A DNA stretch of 64,000 nucleotides, taken from assembly GCA_963556145.1 (NCBI GenBank), contig OY744461.1, positions 6,706,891-6,770,890 on the forward strand, read 5' to 3'. A program made the translations under genes and the position numbers. This document shows positions 11,450 through 21,960 of this stretch, piece after piece (positions within the stretch are counted from its first letter, which is position 1; the number at the start of each line of letters is the position of its first letter). Below the pieces are notes generated by a model. That model worked only from the letters and a program-made list of their open reading frames with translations, had not been told where the DNA came from and made no database searches. Source of the stretch: Hygrocybe punicea (Eukaryota; Basidiomycota; Agaricomycetes; Agaricales; Hygrophoraceae).

Positions 11450-12320
11450 TCAGTGAATGGAAAAGTATTGCTGACATCAACTCACCATGAAATGTGTGTT
11501 TGTAAGGAGGGCACCCCACCCATGAAGAAGCGATACTTGGACACAATCAGTTTCGACCTGCTGGAGTAACCCTAGAATCAGATCACATAAGGCCCTAGTC
11601 AGAAACAAACATACTTGCAAACACGGCACCAATGGCTGGTTTCGTCCTTGCCAGTGTCCACATTGATATGACGTTCATCTCACTTGAAGATCGTGCGCAC
11701 ATCGGCCATACAATCACTCTTGCTATGGAAACTCGCAGCCTGTTGCAATGAAGTGGATCCAGATAACATCAGCACAAGCATACAATAGATAGCAGAATGG
11801 GTTAGAAACTTACTTGACGGTCGTCATCACCCATTTTCTTGGTGGAAATATAGCCTCTGTCTCCTTGATCACTGTTGTCATCAATCTCAGTGGTGACATT
11901 GTCCTTGTTGGTGTCATCTTTGGCGTCCTCCTTGCTGCATGCATACTCCGAGTGCACAGACTGGACCAAGTCCTCAGGGTCTGTATTTTCTTTGTTGCTA
12001 TCACTGTTGCCAGTTACAACCTCGCATCAGACAGGTTGTTTTGTCGAACGCTTCCTTTTGGCCAATATAGTGTGGGATTCCAGGTTGTCAGGATCCCATG
12101 CCTTTGCAGAAGGGCATATAACTCGATGAGGGCAATGAGAGCCAGTGATGATGCAAGAAGGGCTGCAAGAAGTAGGGCAGGGCAGAGGGGAAGCCTTCAA
12201 CAAAGGGACCCGAGATGGGCGTCACATCATCACCATCATTGAACCAGATAATCTGAGAAGCGTCGAGGAGGTTGTTGTCTGGACCTACAGCACAGCCTGT
12301 CATTGTGAGTGGGCTACTTG

Positions 12321-12971
12321 AGCATAACAGAAAAAACAACCCACCTTTATAGCTCAGGCTTCACCTATTTACCAACCTCTCCATTATCCAAAACAATCTG
12401 ATATTCTGTTTGGAAATGTCAGCGTCACCGAGATGGTGAAAACAAATGTATATCATCCTACACATTAGCTACATCATGAAATCTTCAGGCTATATAAGTG
12501 GCAAAATTTAGAAAAAATTTAGAAAAAGATGACCTAAACCAATCTGTTTGGAGGAGGCCCATTGTAAAAGGGTCGGGGACAGAATTGAGTGGTTTGCCGA
12601 TAGTTTCACTGTACCAGAAAGAGATTAGTGATGAGACAACATGAGAATAGCTCATATACCATTCAGAGGTAGCCCTTCATGAGAAAACTCAGCAGCAAGT
12701 GGAGAGCAGTATGCCATTGGTTTCTGAAAGATGGACTGTACCAAAAAAATGTTAATTATGTTGCTACCCAGTCAAAAATCAAGCGGCATACAATTGATTC
12801 CACAGCAACATACAAGAAATGACATTTGAAATTAGATATGGCTTTATAAAACATTTAGGGGGAGCACTAAGCATGGTACTGCTAGTTTCAATAAGGATAG
12901 AATGTAAAAATAAAATAAACTTGCCTAAATGAAGATCTGTGTGCTACATGGAGGGACCAGGAGTAGCGCTC
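12321..12971. other. AT-rich spacer, no feature recognised
   Basis: Upstream flank of the degenerate hAT gene. I see no ORF with family motifs, no RNA gene and no clear repeat. The hAT 5' terminal repeat could not be located here. Confidence 0.4.
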
Positions 12972-13494
12972 TGAGCCAGACCTGTTATTTCTCAACATGT
13001 AGAAGTAACATACGACCCATTCAGTTACATCTACAAGTTTAGGAAATCGGGTGGCCTGAAGTGAACTAGACCTGAAGTCCAGTTCAGTGATCACATGATT
13101 TTTCACAGTCCAGAACCTGTTCAGATTGGTCCGAACCATAGGTCACCAGTCTCCAAACACATTACTCATGACCTCGCATATGACTTGTGATCTTGTTTAT
13201 CCACCACTTTGCCCTATACGTGGTGACTACCGATAAAGTCTCACATTTGGCTCACCCCACTCCCTGCCTGTCACTCCCTCTAAATCAACCCTTGCTAGTC
13301 GACCACTGTTCCTTCAAACATGGACCATTAATAACATGACATTCTGATAATCTCACAATTCAATTCATTCTTTTTACAGGATATCCCTTTCTGTGCTCAG
13401 AGCACTTCAGGCTACCCGATTTCCTAAACTTGTAGATGTAACGGAATGGGTCGTATGTTACTTCTACATATTGAGAAATAACAGGTCTGGCCCA
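12972..13494. repeat. Inverted repeat pair, about 92-bp arms
   Basis: Arm 12972-13064 and arm 13403-13494 are reverse complements with a few changes (core tttcctaaacttgtagatgt). The spacer holds ggttc/gaacc-type words (13065-13140) like those in other MITE-like tracts. Outer ends read CCAGACCTGTTATTTCTC. It may be a MITE; no target duplication is evident. Confidence 0.65.
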
Positions 13495-14610
13495 GGGCTA
13501 ATATCCATGTCCCTGGGCTGTCCCTGGTCCAAAGCATTGGGACAATGGGATGTCCCAGGGACATGGGAGATCCCTGGTGCCAGGGGGTCATTTGGGATGT
13601 CCCAAACTAATTTTTGGATATTTATTTGAAATTTTCTTTTTGCTGTGGACACAATGATAGTGTGGTTATTAGTCAATGGAATGTTTTTAGCCATCATATA
13701 CAACATATGATAGCTGTATAGCTACATGCATGTGACTTGTAGACTCTGGTTGACCACAGCCAATTCAGGTGGATGATGTTGGTTGTCAAGATTGCAATCA
13801 TATAGCTACTCAGTCTTCATGACAGAGCATATTTAATTATGATGGACAAGGAAAAGGAATTGAACTAGAAGAGAACAATTAATATTCTTTGACACAATAT
13901 TGAGAAGTTGCTTAAAGAACATTCTGCTCATGGAACTGACTGTATGATCTACTATTCAAACTAAATATTAGTAGATGTTAGCCAATCAAAATGCAACATG
14001 TTGATTTGTCTCCAGAATGTTCTGAGATTCAAGAGAATGAACTGGGAGAGTGTAGAGATATCTTGTGAAAGGACAGTAGAATAGCCCATGTCTGACACTG
14101 AGTTATTATAAGCATGATAGTAGAAGATTCTTTGTATACATGTTTGCTGGCTCTGGTACCATGCAGGGATATCCTATGAACTGAAGTGGAACATGCCATA
14201 AACAGACCTGGGACATTCCAATATAGACTTGAGGCATCCCATTAACAGCAGTAGGACATCCCATCAGAGTCCTGGGGCATCCCATTACAGTCCTGGGACA
14301 TCCCATCAGAGTCCTAGAACATCCTATTACAATCCTAGGATGTCCCAGTGACATCCCTGGGACATCCCACTATAGACCTGAGACATTCCCATACAACCTG
14401 GAACAGCCCTGGGACAGCCCAGTAGAGACCTGAGACATCCCTGGGACATCCCCATACAGACCTGGGACGTCTCTGGAACATCCCCATACAGTCCTGGGAC
14501 AGCCCATTAGAGACCTGGGATGTCCCTGGGACTTCCCCATACAGACCTGGGATAGCCCATTAGAGTCCTGGGACATCCCTGGGACAGCCCAGTAGAGACC
14601 TGGGACAATC
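13489..14610. repeat. GGGACATCCC-word element
   Basis: Tracts of the word gggatgtccc/gggacatccc and relatives (cctgggacatcccatta) occur at both edges: 13489-13608 and, more strongly, 14155-14610, where spacing is about 20-25 nt. The interior (13620-14150) is AT-rich and unique-looking. The arrangement, words at both edges with a neutral core, repeats what is seen in other word-based elements here. ORFs across it are by-products of the repeat. Confidence 0.6.
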
Positions 14611-14669
14611 AACTACTTAAAATAGATATAACAAATTAAATAATTATTTTACCTAAATATATGGTATTC

Positions 14670-14925
14670 TACTTCATTAGGGGAGAGGCAGGGAGGTGGA
14701 GGTGGAGGAGAGGACAGGGGAGTGGGCAATCGCAGGGGGAATCGCAGGGGTGAGCAGGGGGAGAAGGGGCAGTTGGTGGATGGGAGGTGGGGATGGTGGA
14801 TGGTAGGCAGGAGGAGAAGGGGCAGGTTAGGAAGGGGGAGAAGGGGTAGGAGCGATTCAGGGGGAGAAGGGAAAGGGGGAGGGAGGAGGGAAAGGAGAAA
14901 GAGGGAAAGGGAGGGACCAACACAA
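14670..14925. repeat. Purine-rich strand-asymmetric tract
   Basis: Almost entirely G/A on the plus strand (ggggagaaggggcag words). No frame is credible as protein. It sits directly before triplet array A. Confidence 0.7.
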
Positions 14926-14929
14926 TTAC

Positions 14930-15289
14930 ATACCGGTGTTCCCCTGGTGTCCACGCCCCTCGGCATCCTCGCTCTCATCGCCGTCCTTGTTGTCCTCGTT
15001 GTCCTCATCGTCTCTGTCATTGTTGTTGTTGTTGTCATCCTCATCCTCATCCTCATTATCCTCATCGTTACCGCGTGGCCGTGTTCCCATTCGTGTTGTC
15101 GTTGCCATCCCATTTGCCATCCCGTCTTCACCGTTTCCATCCTTGTCATCCCTGTTACCGTTGTCCTTGTTGTCCTGGGCTCCGTGGTCCCGTTTCCCCA
15201 TCCGATCGTCCTTGTTTCCGTCGTCCATGGTTCCCGTGCCTGCTGCCCTCCTCGTCATCCTCGTCTTCGTTGGCCCTGCCCATTCAGTA
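14930..15289. repeat. Degenerate triplet array A
   Basis: Runs of gtc/ctc/atc/gtt-type triplets (tcctcatcctcatcctcatt). The minus strand reads Asp/Asn/Gly-rich and the plus strand Val/Leu/Ile-rich. The block 15069-15200 is homologous to the reverse complement of 20497-20370 (gcgtggcc.tgttcccattc), so it belongs to a dispersed repeat rather than a gene. A GTATGT on the minus strand at about 14934 could be a splice donor. Confidence 0.65.
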
Positions 15290-15349
15290 GACCCAGTCGT
15301 TTTGGTTAACCCAATCGCAGATATAGTTGCAAAACGTAGGTACACATAG
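15290..15349 (-). repeat. Inverted copy of the 18326-18385 block
   Basis: About 57 bp (word ttggttaacccaatcgcaga) is repeated in inverse at 18326-18385. The pair brackets minisatellite 1 and solo LTR 2. Confidence 0.75.
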
Positions 15350-15350
15350 C

Positions 15351-15530
15351 AGGAGAGTGGGATGTACATACCTGTGTTACAGGTATGTACATTCCCACTT
15401 CTCCCACTCCCACTCCCTTCTCCCACACCCACCTTCCTCCACTCCCACACCCACCTTCCACCCACACCCACACCCTCCCACTCCACACCCACCACACCTT
15501 CCTCTCACCTGCCTCCTGCCCTTTACTATT
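15351..15530. repeat. Palindrome plus pyrimidine tract
   Basis: 15356-15396 is a near-perfect hairpin (gtgggatgtacatacctg, loop tgtta, then the complement with one mismatch). It is followed by a C/T-rich tract of cccacaccc words to about 15525. Confidence 0.7.
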
Positions 15531-15958
15531 TAATTATGTATTTTAATAATCATTAAATTTATGTGTCTACTTTAAGTAATAGTGAGGTTATATATATTGA
15601 TTCCAATAGAGAATTGAGCAATATGAAATAGAAAAGCACAATATTCCAAGTGGGGTAATTTCTGATTTTGCCAAAGATTGTCATTGGGGATAAGTAGCTC
15701 CTGTAATGGCTGATAGCTGATAGTAAAAGTAAGATATTGTGCATTGTCAAAATAATAATTGTGTAATTTTGCTATTCCCTATGCTTTTAATAATTGCATT
15801 CAAATTATATTACATGGTACATTTACTTGAAGTACAGACTGAAACATTTTGATTGCTTTATATATAGGGCAGTTTCTGAATAAATATTGGTTTGAGCTGT
15901 TGTGAGCTCTGTCAATGTTGTTAACATTCAATACATGCAGGCAGAGTGGGATGTGGCT
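15531..15958. other. AT-rich spacer, nothing recognised
   Basis: No ORF with motifs, no repeat and no RNA gene seen between the pyrimidine tract and minisatellite 1. Confidence 0.4.
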
Positions 15959-15959
15959 C

Positions 15960-17342
15960 AATCCAGTGGACCAACATAGGCCCACATTGCAGCAAGTGGT
16001 AGACCCTGGTTAACCCAATCCTGCATTGAGAGCTGGGCCGGGGTCAACACAATTCTGCAGCAAGGGCAGGGCCATGTCAACCCAATGCTGGAGCAATAGC
16101 TGGACCCTCCTGAACCCAATCCTGCTACATGAGTGGGTCTGGAATCAATGCACTGTTACAGGATGGGCTGAACCCCAATCAACATACGCTAAAGGAAGTG
16201 CTGGACCCAGGTCAACGAAGTGGTGCAGCTATAGCTGGGCCCCAGTGAACCAAAGCCTGCAGCAAGAGCTGGTCCAGGGTCATCCTGATGCCGCAGAAAT
16301 TGCTGGACCCAGGTCAACCCAGTGCTACAGCAACATCTGGACCTGGGTCAACCCAGTGCTTCAGCAAGAGCTGGAGTGGGGTCAACCCAGTGCTGCAGCA
16401 ATATCTGGATCTGGGTCAACCCAAGCCCTGCAGCAAGTGCTGGACCCCGGTCAACCCAGTGCTGCAGCAAGATCTGGATCCTGGTCAACCTGACCCTGCA
16501 GCAAGTGCTAGACCTAGGTCAACCCAGTGCTGCAACAATATCTGGATCCGGGTCAACCCCAGCCCCACAGCAAGTGCTGGACTCGGGTCAACCCAAGCCC
16601 CACAGCAAGTGCTGGATCCAGGTCAACCCAGGCTGCAGCAATAGCTGGACCCTGGTGGACCCATGCCTGCAGCAAGAGCTGGATTGGGGTCAACCCAGTG
16701 CTGCAGCAATATCTGGCTCTGGGTCAACCCAAGCCCTGCAGCAAGTGCTGGACCCCAGTTAACCCAGTGCCGCAGCAAGATCTGGATCCTGGTCAACCTG
16801 ACCCTGCAGCAAGTGCTGGACCTGGGTCAACCCAGTGCTGCAACAATATCTGGCTCTGGGTCAACCCAAGCCCCGCAGCAAGTGCTGGACATGGGTCAAC
16901 CCAGTGCTGCAGCAAATGCTGGACCAGGGTCAACCCAGTGTGGCAGCAATATCTGGATCCGGGTCAACCTGACCCCGCAGCAATTGCTGGATCATGGTCA
17001 ACCCAGTGATACAGCAACATCTGGACCCAGGTAAACCCAGTGCTGCATCAATAGCTGGACCCCAGTCACCCTACCCTGCAGCAAGTGGTGGGCCTGGGTC
17101 AACCAAGTTCTGCAGCAACAGCTGGACCCAGGTCAACCATAGCCTGCAGCAAGAGCTAGTTGAGGGTCAACCCAGTTCTGCAGCAATAGCTGAAGTCAGG
17201 TCAACCCACATTACTTGAACAGCTGGGCCTCAGTCAACCCAACCAACCTGGAATAGCTGCCCCATGTTAACCTACCCCATGGCTGAGCTGACACTGGGTT
17301 GACCCACCCAGCTGCCCTTGACCAGCAAGAGCTGTACCCCGG
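15960..17342. repeat. Minisatellite 1 (34-35 bp unit)
   Basis: About 38 degenerate copies of a unit with core GTCAACCCAGTGCTGCAGCA and tail agctggaccctg. All three plus frames are open for long stretches only because the unit is stop-poor. Interrupted by solo LTR 2: the array resumes at 18245 (CCGGTCAACC) and fades by about 18320. Related to minisatellite 2 (both carry CAGCAAGTGCTG and a GTYAAC start). Confidence 0.9.
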
Positions 17343-18244
17343 TGTAGATGCGGGTTCTTGGTGGCTTCGGAACAATATAAGAAATAAGATCCTAACCTAG
17401 GGGTGTCAGCGTAGAAGTGACGGTGGATAAGTCAGTGTCGGGAATAGTAGTAAAAGGAAGGGAATGTTACCAAAAGTAAAGCCACCGCATCAAACTGGAC
17501 TAGTAACGACGAATCCGGCGATGAACGGAGTGAAAACAGACAAATAATGAAGAACCTGACGATGTCGGGTACGGCGGGTCGGGTCGGGTCGGGTCGGGTC
17601 GGGTTGGGTCAGGTCGGAAATGATGAACAAATAACGAGAACAATGATAAAGATGATGAAATGAACTATAATAATCTAAGGGTCTACGAGGACGAGCATTT
17701 GAAGTGATTAAAATGATTCTGACTATGAGGGAAACAGGGACTAAGGGTATCTTTTTTGTACAGTCATCGGGGACCGTTTTTATAGTACAGGAAACAGTAA
17801 TCTACTTTCGGACATGTCTACTTCGGCCGATAGAAACTACAAAGAAAAGCTGGAATGGGGATGTGGAAAGGGGGGTTGCAAGATGACGAAGACAGGAATA
17901 TGGAGGGGAAAACGAATATCCATGAAAAAGATGGAAAATGTCCTACATATCTCCGAAGGGATGACGGGATGCATAAATATGGTAAGTCCGAAGTCGGGGA
18001 TTGACTCCGATGAGATCCATCTTCTAGAATTGGAACTCCAAGGCATTTGAGGCTGCCGGATTTGGTCCGAAAGTGGCTGTGACAAAGCGGCATATGTCGG
18101 GTTACATCGGTCACATCACGTCACGTCACATTGGGTTGCGTCGGGTTACGTCGGGTTCGAATGTGAGTTGAATAGAGGCATCGGGTTTGTCCGGATTCGT
18201 GATATATCGAGGATACGGACTCAGAGGGACGTCGACCCTCTACA
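17343..18244 (-). mobile_element. Solo LTR 2 (902 bp) inside minisatellite 1
   Basis: TGTAGATGCGGG ... CCCTCTACA, flanked by CCGG on both sides (17339-17342 and 18245-18248). Removing the LTR and one CCGG rebuilds a normal minisatellite unit. It is the same family as solo LTR 3 at 54176-55032 but in opposite orientation, and by comparison with that copy it points to the minus strand. Contains (GGGTC)n at about 17575-17602. ORFs within are not credible genes. Confidence 0.85.
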
Positions 18245-18325
18245 CCGGTCAACCTACCACACCACATTTCCCCATCAAGAGCTGTCTTTTGGGTTAACCT
18301 AACCCCCCAGCAAGCGACTGCACTA

Positions 18326-18385
18326 TGTGTACCTACCTTTTGCAACTATATCTGCAATTGGGTTAACCAAAATGACTGGTTCTAC
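18326..18385 (+). repeat. Inverted partner of 15290-15349
   Basis: Reads ctatgtgtacctacc...gcaattgggttaaccaaaa, the reverse complement of 15290-15349 with a few changes. Confidence 0.75.
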
Positions 18386-20290
18386 TGGCCCATTGTCATC
18401 TTCCCGTTGTCGTAGTTCCTGTGCCCGCTGTGGCGTCGTCTTCCCCGTTCTCGCCGTTGTCGTGTTCATCCTCATTCTTGTCTTCATTTATGCCGTCGTC
18501 GTCATTCCTGTTGTCCTCGTTCTTGCTGTCATGGTCAGCCTGGGTTGTCCCTGTTCATGGCTGCGTACCCCATCTCCTTGTCACCTACACCCCATCTGCT
18601 TGTTGTTGCTGTTGCATTTGCATTCATTTGGCACGAGGGTGTGGCAAAAAAACCTACAAATGTTTAAGTAGTCAGTAGAATGAAGAAAAAAGATAAAGAA
18701 CACTTACCTGGGGTGCTCTGGCATCTGCACCCATTGTCGCATCGTTGTTGAAAATGACAAGTCTTGTTGAACATGCGCACGAGACTTTCAACCAGAATTT
18801 GCCAATGTCCCAAACAGGGTTGAGTTGCCATATAGGGAAGGGTGGCTGGATTTTCTTATTATTACTACATGTACTACAACACCTCAATGGCCAGGGCAAG
18901 ACCCTGAAGAGATGTAGGTATGATATACCTACCCTGAGGGGAGTTTGTGTATTTTATTTTATTTTATATGTGGAGATATTCACCATGCATTTTATGCCTC
19001 TGCCAAAATTGGACCCTTAAACAGCTAACTTTGTGAGTACACGTCTGAAAAATCTAAAATTAATTCTAGGAGTGCTAAGTAAGGTGTACATTGTATTCCA
19101 GACACATGCCTGGTAGTTGGTGGTGCAGGAAATGCGTTGGGACAAAAATGGAGTTGGATCTTTGCATTGTGGCTAGACAATCAAAAGTCCGTATAAACAG
19201 ACATAATCATGAATGGATTGTGAGTGACAAGTTCATCATATTTTGGCCCCAACACATGCCCTGCACCACCAACTACCAGGCATGTGTCTGGAACACAATG
19301 TACACCTTACTTAGCACTCCTAGAATTAATTTTAGATTTTTCAGACNNNNNNNNNNNNNNNNNNNNNNNNNNNNNNNNNNNNNNNNNNNNNNNNNNNNNN
19401 NNNNNNNNNNNNNNNNNNNNNNNNNNNNNNNNNNNNNNNNNNNNNNNNNNNNNNNNNNNNNNNNNNNNNNNNNNNNNNNNNNNNNNNNNNNNNNNNNNNN
19501 NNNNNNNNNNNNNNNNNNNNNNNNNNNNNNNNNNNNNNNNNNNNNNCACCAACTACCAGCATGTGTCTGGAACACAATGTACACCTTACTTAGCACTCCT
19601 AGAATTAATTTTAGATTTTTCAGACGTGTACTCACAAAGTTAGCTGTTTAAGGGTCCAATTTTGGCAGAGGCATAAAATGCATGGTGAATATCTCCACAT
19701 ATAAAATAAAATAAAATACACAAACTCCCCTCAGGGTAGGTATATCATACCTACATCTCTTCAGGGTCTTGCCCTGGCCATTGAGGTGTTGTAGTACATG
19801 TAGTAATAATAAGAAAATCCAGCCACCCTTCCCTATATGGCAACTCAACCCTGTTTGGGACATTGGCAAATTCTGGTTGAAAGTCTCGTGCGCATGTTCA
19901 ACAAGACTTGTCATTTTCAACAACGACGCGACAATGGGTGCAGATGCCAGAGCACCCAGGTAAGTGTTCTTTATCTTTTTTCTTCATTCTACTGACTACT
20001 TAAACATTTGTAGGTTTTTTTGCCACACCCTCGTGCCAAATGAATGCAAATGCAACAGCAACAACAAGCAGATGGGGTGTAGGTGACAAGGACATGGAGG
20101 ACGCAGCCGTGAACAGGGACAACCCAGGCTGACCATGACAGCAAGGAGGACGATGGGAATGACGGCGACGGCGTAAATGAAGACAAGAACAAGGGCAAAC
20201 GCAACGATGGTGAGAACGGGGAAGATGACGACACAGTGGGCAAGGGAACTACGACAACAGGAAGATGACAACGGGCAGGGCCAACAAAGG
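18385..20290. repeat. Large palindrome (about 745-bp arms) around an assembly gap
   Basis: Left arm about 18385-19130 and right arm 19547-20290 are near-identical reverse complements; both carry a triplet array and the word ggcaacagcaac. The right arm on the plus strand has an intron-like stretch (GTAAGTGTTC at 19961 to TTTGTAG at about 20013). The loop, 19131-19254, is unique. A third, diverged copy of the arm lies at 20660-21080 in the left-arm orientation. No recognised protein; possibly a foldback transposon. Confidence 0.8.
19347..19546. other. Assembly gap of exactly 200 N, probably spurious
   Basis: The 80 bases before the gap (19267-19346) and the 79 after it (19547-19625) are the same sequence, differing by one G. 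The two contig ends therefore overlap. Confidence 0.85.
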
Positions 20291-20510
20291 CGAGGACGAC
20301 AAGGAGGCAGCAGGCATGGGGACAGGGACGGGAACAACAGACCACAGAAATGAGGATGACTGGGATGGGGGAACAGGACAATGAGGACATGGAGCCAAGG
20401 ACAACGGCAACAGGGATGACGAGGATGGAAATGGTGAGGACGGGATGGCAAACAGGATGGCAATGACAACACGAATGGGAACAGGGCCACGCGGTAAAAA
20501 GGGGCACTTG
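20291..20510. repeat. Triplet array C, outer part
   Basis: gac/aac/gga-type triplets continuing outward from the right palindrome arm. The reverse complement matches array A (14930-15289). Reads Asp/Asn/Gly-rich in one plus frame; interrupted by stops. Confidence 0.6.
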
Positions 20511-21100
20511 GAGTAGTGGGACCTGCCAGTCACGTGACCAGGTTCCCACGGTTGACCTAGTTAGTAGCCTTCTCAATGTAGTAGTCAGTCCATCATCCTA
20601 TCCATCCCGTCTTACCTCTCGAGTCCTGCATGAGCCCCCGGAGAGGTACCTTGGTACCTCTCCACCATTTCGCATCGTTGAAAATTAGGAGTTCAGGCTT
20701 CAACTTGTGGGAAAGCCAACAGGCAGTTGCCAATTTCCCAAATGGGGTCGAGTTGCTAAATATGGAACTATGCCTGGAACATTTTGATTATTCTGGCATG
20801 CACAAGAATGCATATATCAACAAAGTAAGACTCCCCAGAGATATAAGTGTAGAATACCTATTGCCTACTCCTAGATTAATTTGTGTATTTTATTTGATTC
20901 TACATACAGAGATATTCACAATGTCTTGTATTCCTCTGCTAAAATTGGACCCTTAATCACCCAACTTTGCGAGTACAGATCTCAAAAATCCAAGTTTAAT
21001 TCTAGGAGTACTAAGTAGATGCTATATCATGTTGAAGGTCAGTGCCTGGTTGTTGGTCATGCAGAATATGTGTTGCAGCCCAAATGTAACAAATCCATGA
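20511..21100 (+). repeat. Third diverged copy of the palindrome arm, with a 5' tail
   Basis: 20622-20668 matches 1117-1162. 20670-21060 matches 18745-19130 at lower identity (shared words gtgtattttattt, aaaattggacccttaa, aattctaggagt.ctaagta). It shows the arm repeat also exists outside the palindrome. Confidence 0.65.
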
Positions 21101-21159
21101 CCTTTGATCACAAATCATTACTGTTGAATGTTGAGCAGCCAGCCACTATACGAAGTATC

Positions 21160-21960
21160 AAGCATTTGTTCACTACAACAGTCCAGCAAGTACTGCACCT
21201 GGTTAAACCGAGGGTACAGCAAGTGCTGCATGGCCTGCACCTGGTTAACCTGACCATCCAGTAGCTAGTGCTCCAAGTTAAACTGATGGTACAGCAAATG
21301 CTGCACCTGTTTAAACTGAAGGTCCAGCAAGTACTGCACCTGGTTAAACTGAGGGTACAGCAAATGCTGCAGATGGTTAAACTGACCATCCAGCAGCTAC
21401 TGCTCCAAGTTAAACATGGGGTCCAGCAACTGCTGCACCTGGTTAAACTGGAGGTACAGCAGCTGCTGCTCTGAGTTAAACTGGAGGTGCAGCAAGTGCT
21501 GCACCTGGTTAAACTGACCATCCAGCAGCTACTGCTATGAGTTAAACTGGATGTCCAGCAAGTGCTGTATTTGGTTAAACTGAGCAATCAGTAGCAACTG
21601 CTCTGAGTTAAACTAGACATCCAGCAAATGCTGTATCTGGTTAAACTGAGCATACAGTAGCTGCTGTTCTCAGTTAAATTCATGGTCCAGCAAGTACTGC
21701 TTTTAGTTTAACTGCCAAGGTAGTAAATAGTGTGCACAGTTTAACTAAGCTCACAGTAACAACTGGGTTGGGTTTAACTGAGCTTTACAGTGAACTGAAG
21801 GCCTTAGCACTCCTGCCTAAAGTTTAACTGAACCTACCAGTAATTGCTATGCCAAGTTTAACTTTATTGCAGCAAACACTGTCTGAGAGTTTAACTTAAG
21901 CCCCAGCTACTACTGCAAATAGTACACCTAACTTTTGTACCTTACCTGGGGTTCAGTTAA
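21160..21960. repeat. Minisatellite 2 (33-bp unit)
   Basis: About 15 good units of exactly 33 bp with core GTTAAACTGAAGGTCCAGCA and tail agtactgcacctg, decaying after 21720 into scattered gtttaactg words. Because 33 is a multiple of three, one frame gives an 11-residue repeat (VKLKVQQVLHL type), but no start or domain context supports a gene. Confidence 0.9.

Larger units (their letters stand above)
4223..12320 (-). pseudogene. Degenerate hAT transposase gene split by nested insertions
   Basis: Read on the minus strand, the pieces line up in hAT order. N-terminus at about 12310-12180 (LLDASQIIWFNDGDDVTPI). Acidic linker at 12000-11820. BED finger at about 11760-11500 (NVDTGKD..HWCRVCK, TLQTHIS). 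10960-10525 has QQPKVPQFTTNGL then GELSFTFDLWTSQNGDPF. 10380-10300 has GWFTSDNASNND, the second catalytic Asp region. 8260-8180 has RCMEHALNLGAGHLIKG. 8010-7830 has LLELVRWIHIQWASMYDFL. 7640-7510 has QQTFSSSRFPTVWRIIPVLE. 4750-4650 has AGLENLCKWYQKVDETNAYF. 4620-4250 has LEHVENVVSWWG and the dimerisation end (GSAVPSEWAFSSSGLTA). Frameshifts and stops are frequent. Insertions are a MITE at 11151, a solo LTR at 8279 and foldbacks at 5212 and 6175. Confidence 0.8.

Noticed and set aside
16026..17218. Long overlapping plus-strand ORFs rich in Gln, Pro, Ser and Trp
   Set aside because: They are all frames of minisatellite 1; no start context, domain or consistent unit frame.
17575..17602. GGGTC run as telomeric repeat
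   Set aside because: Short, lies inside solo LTR 2, and is reduced to a few units in the sister LTR.
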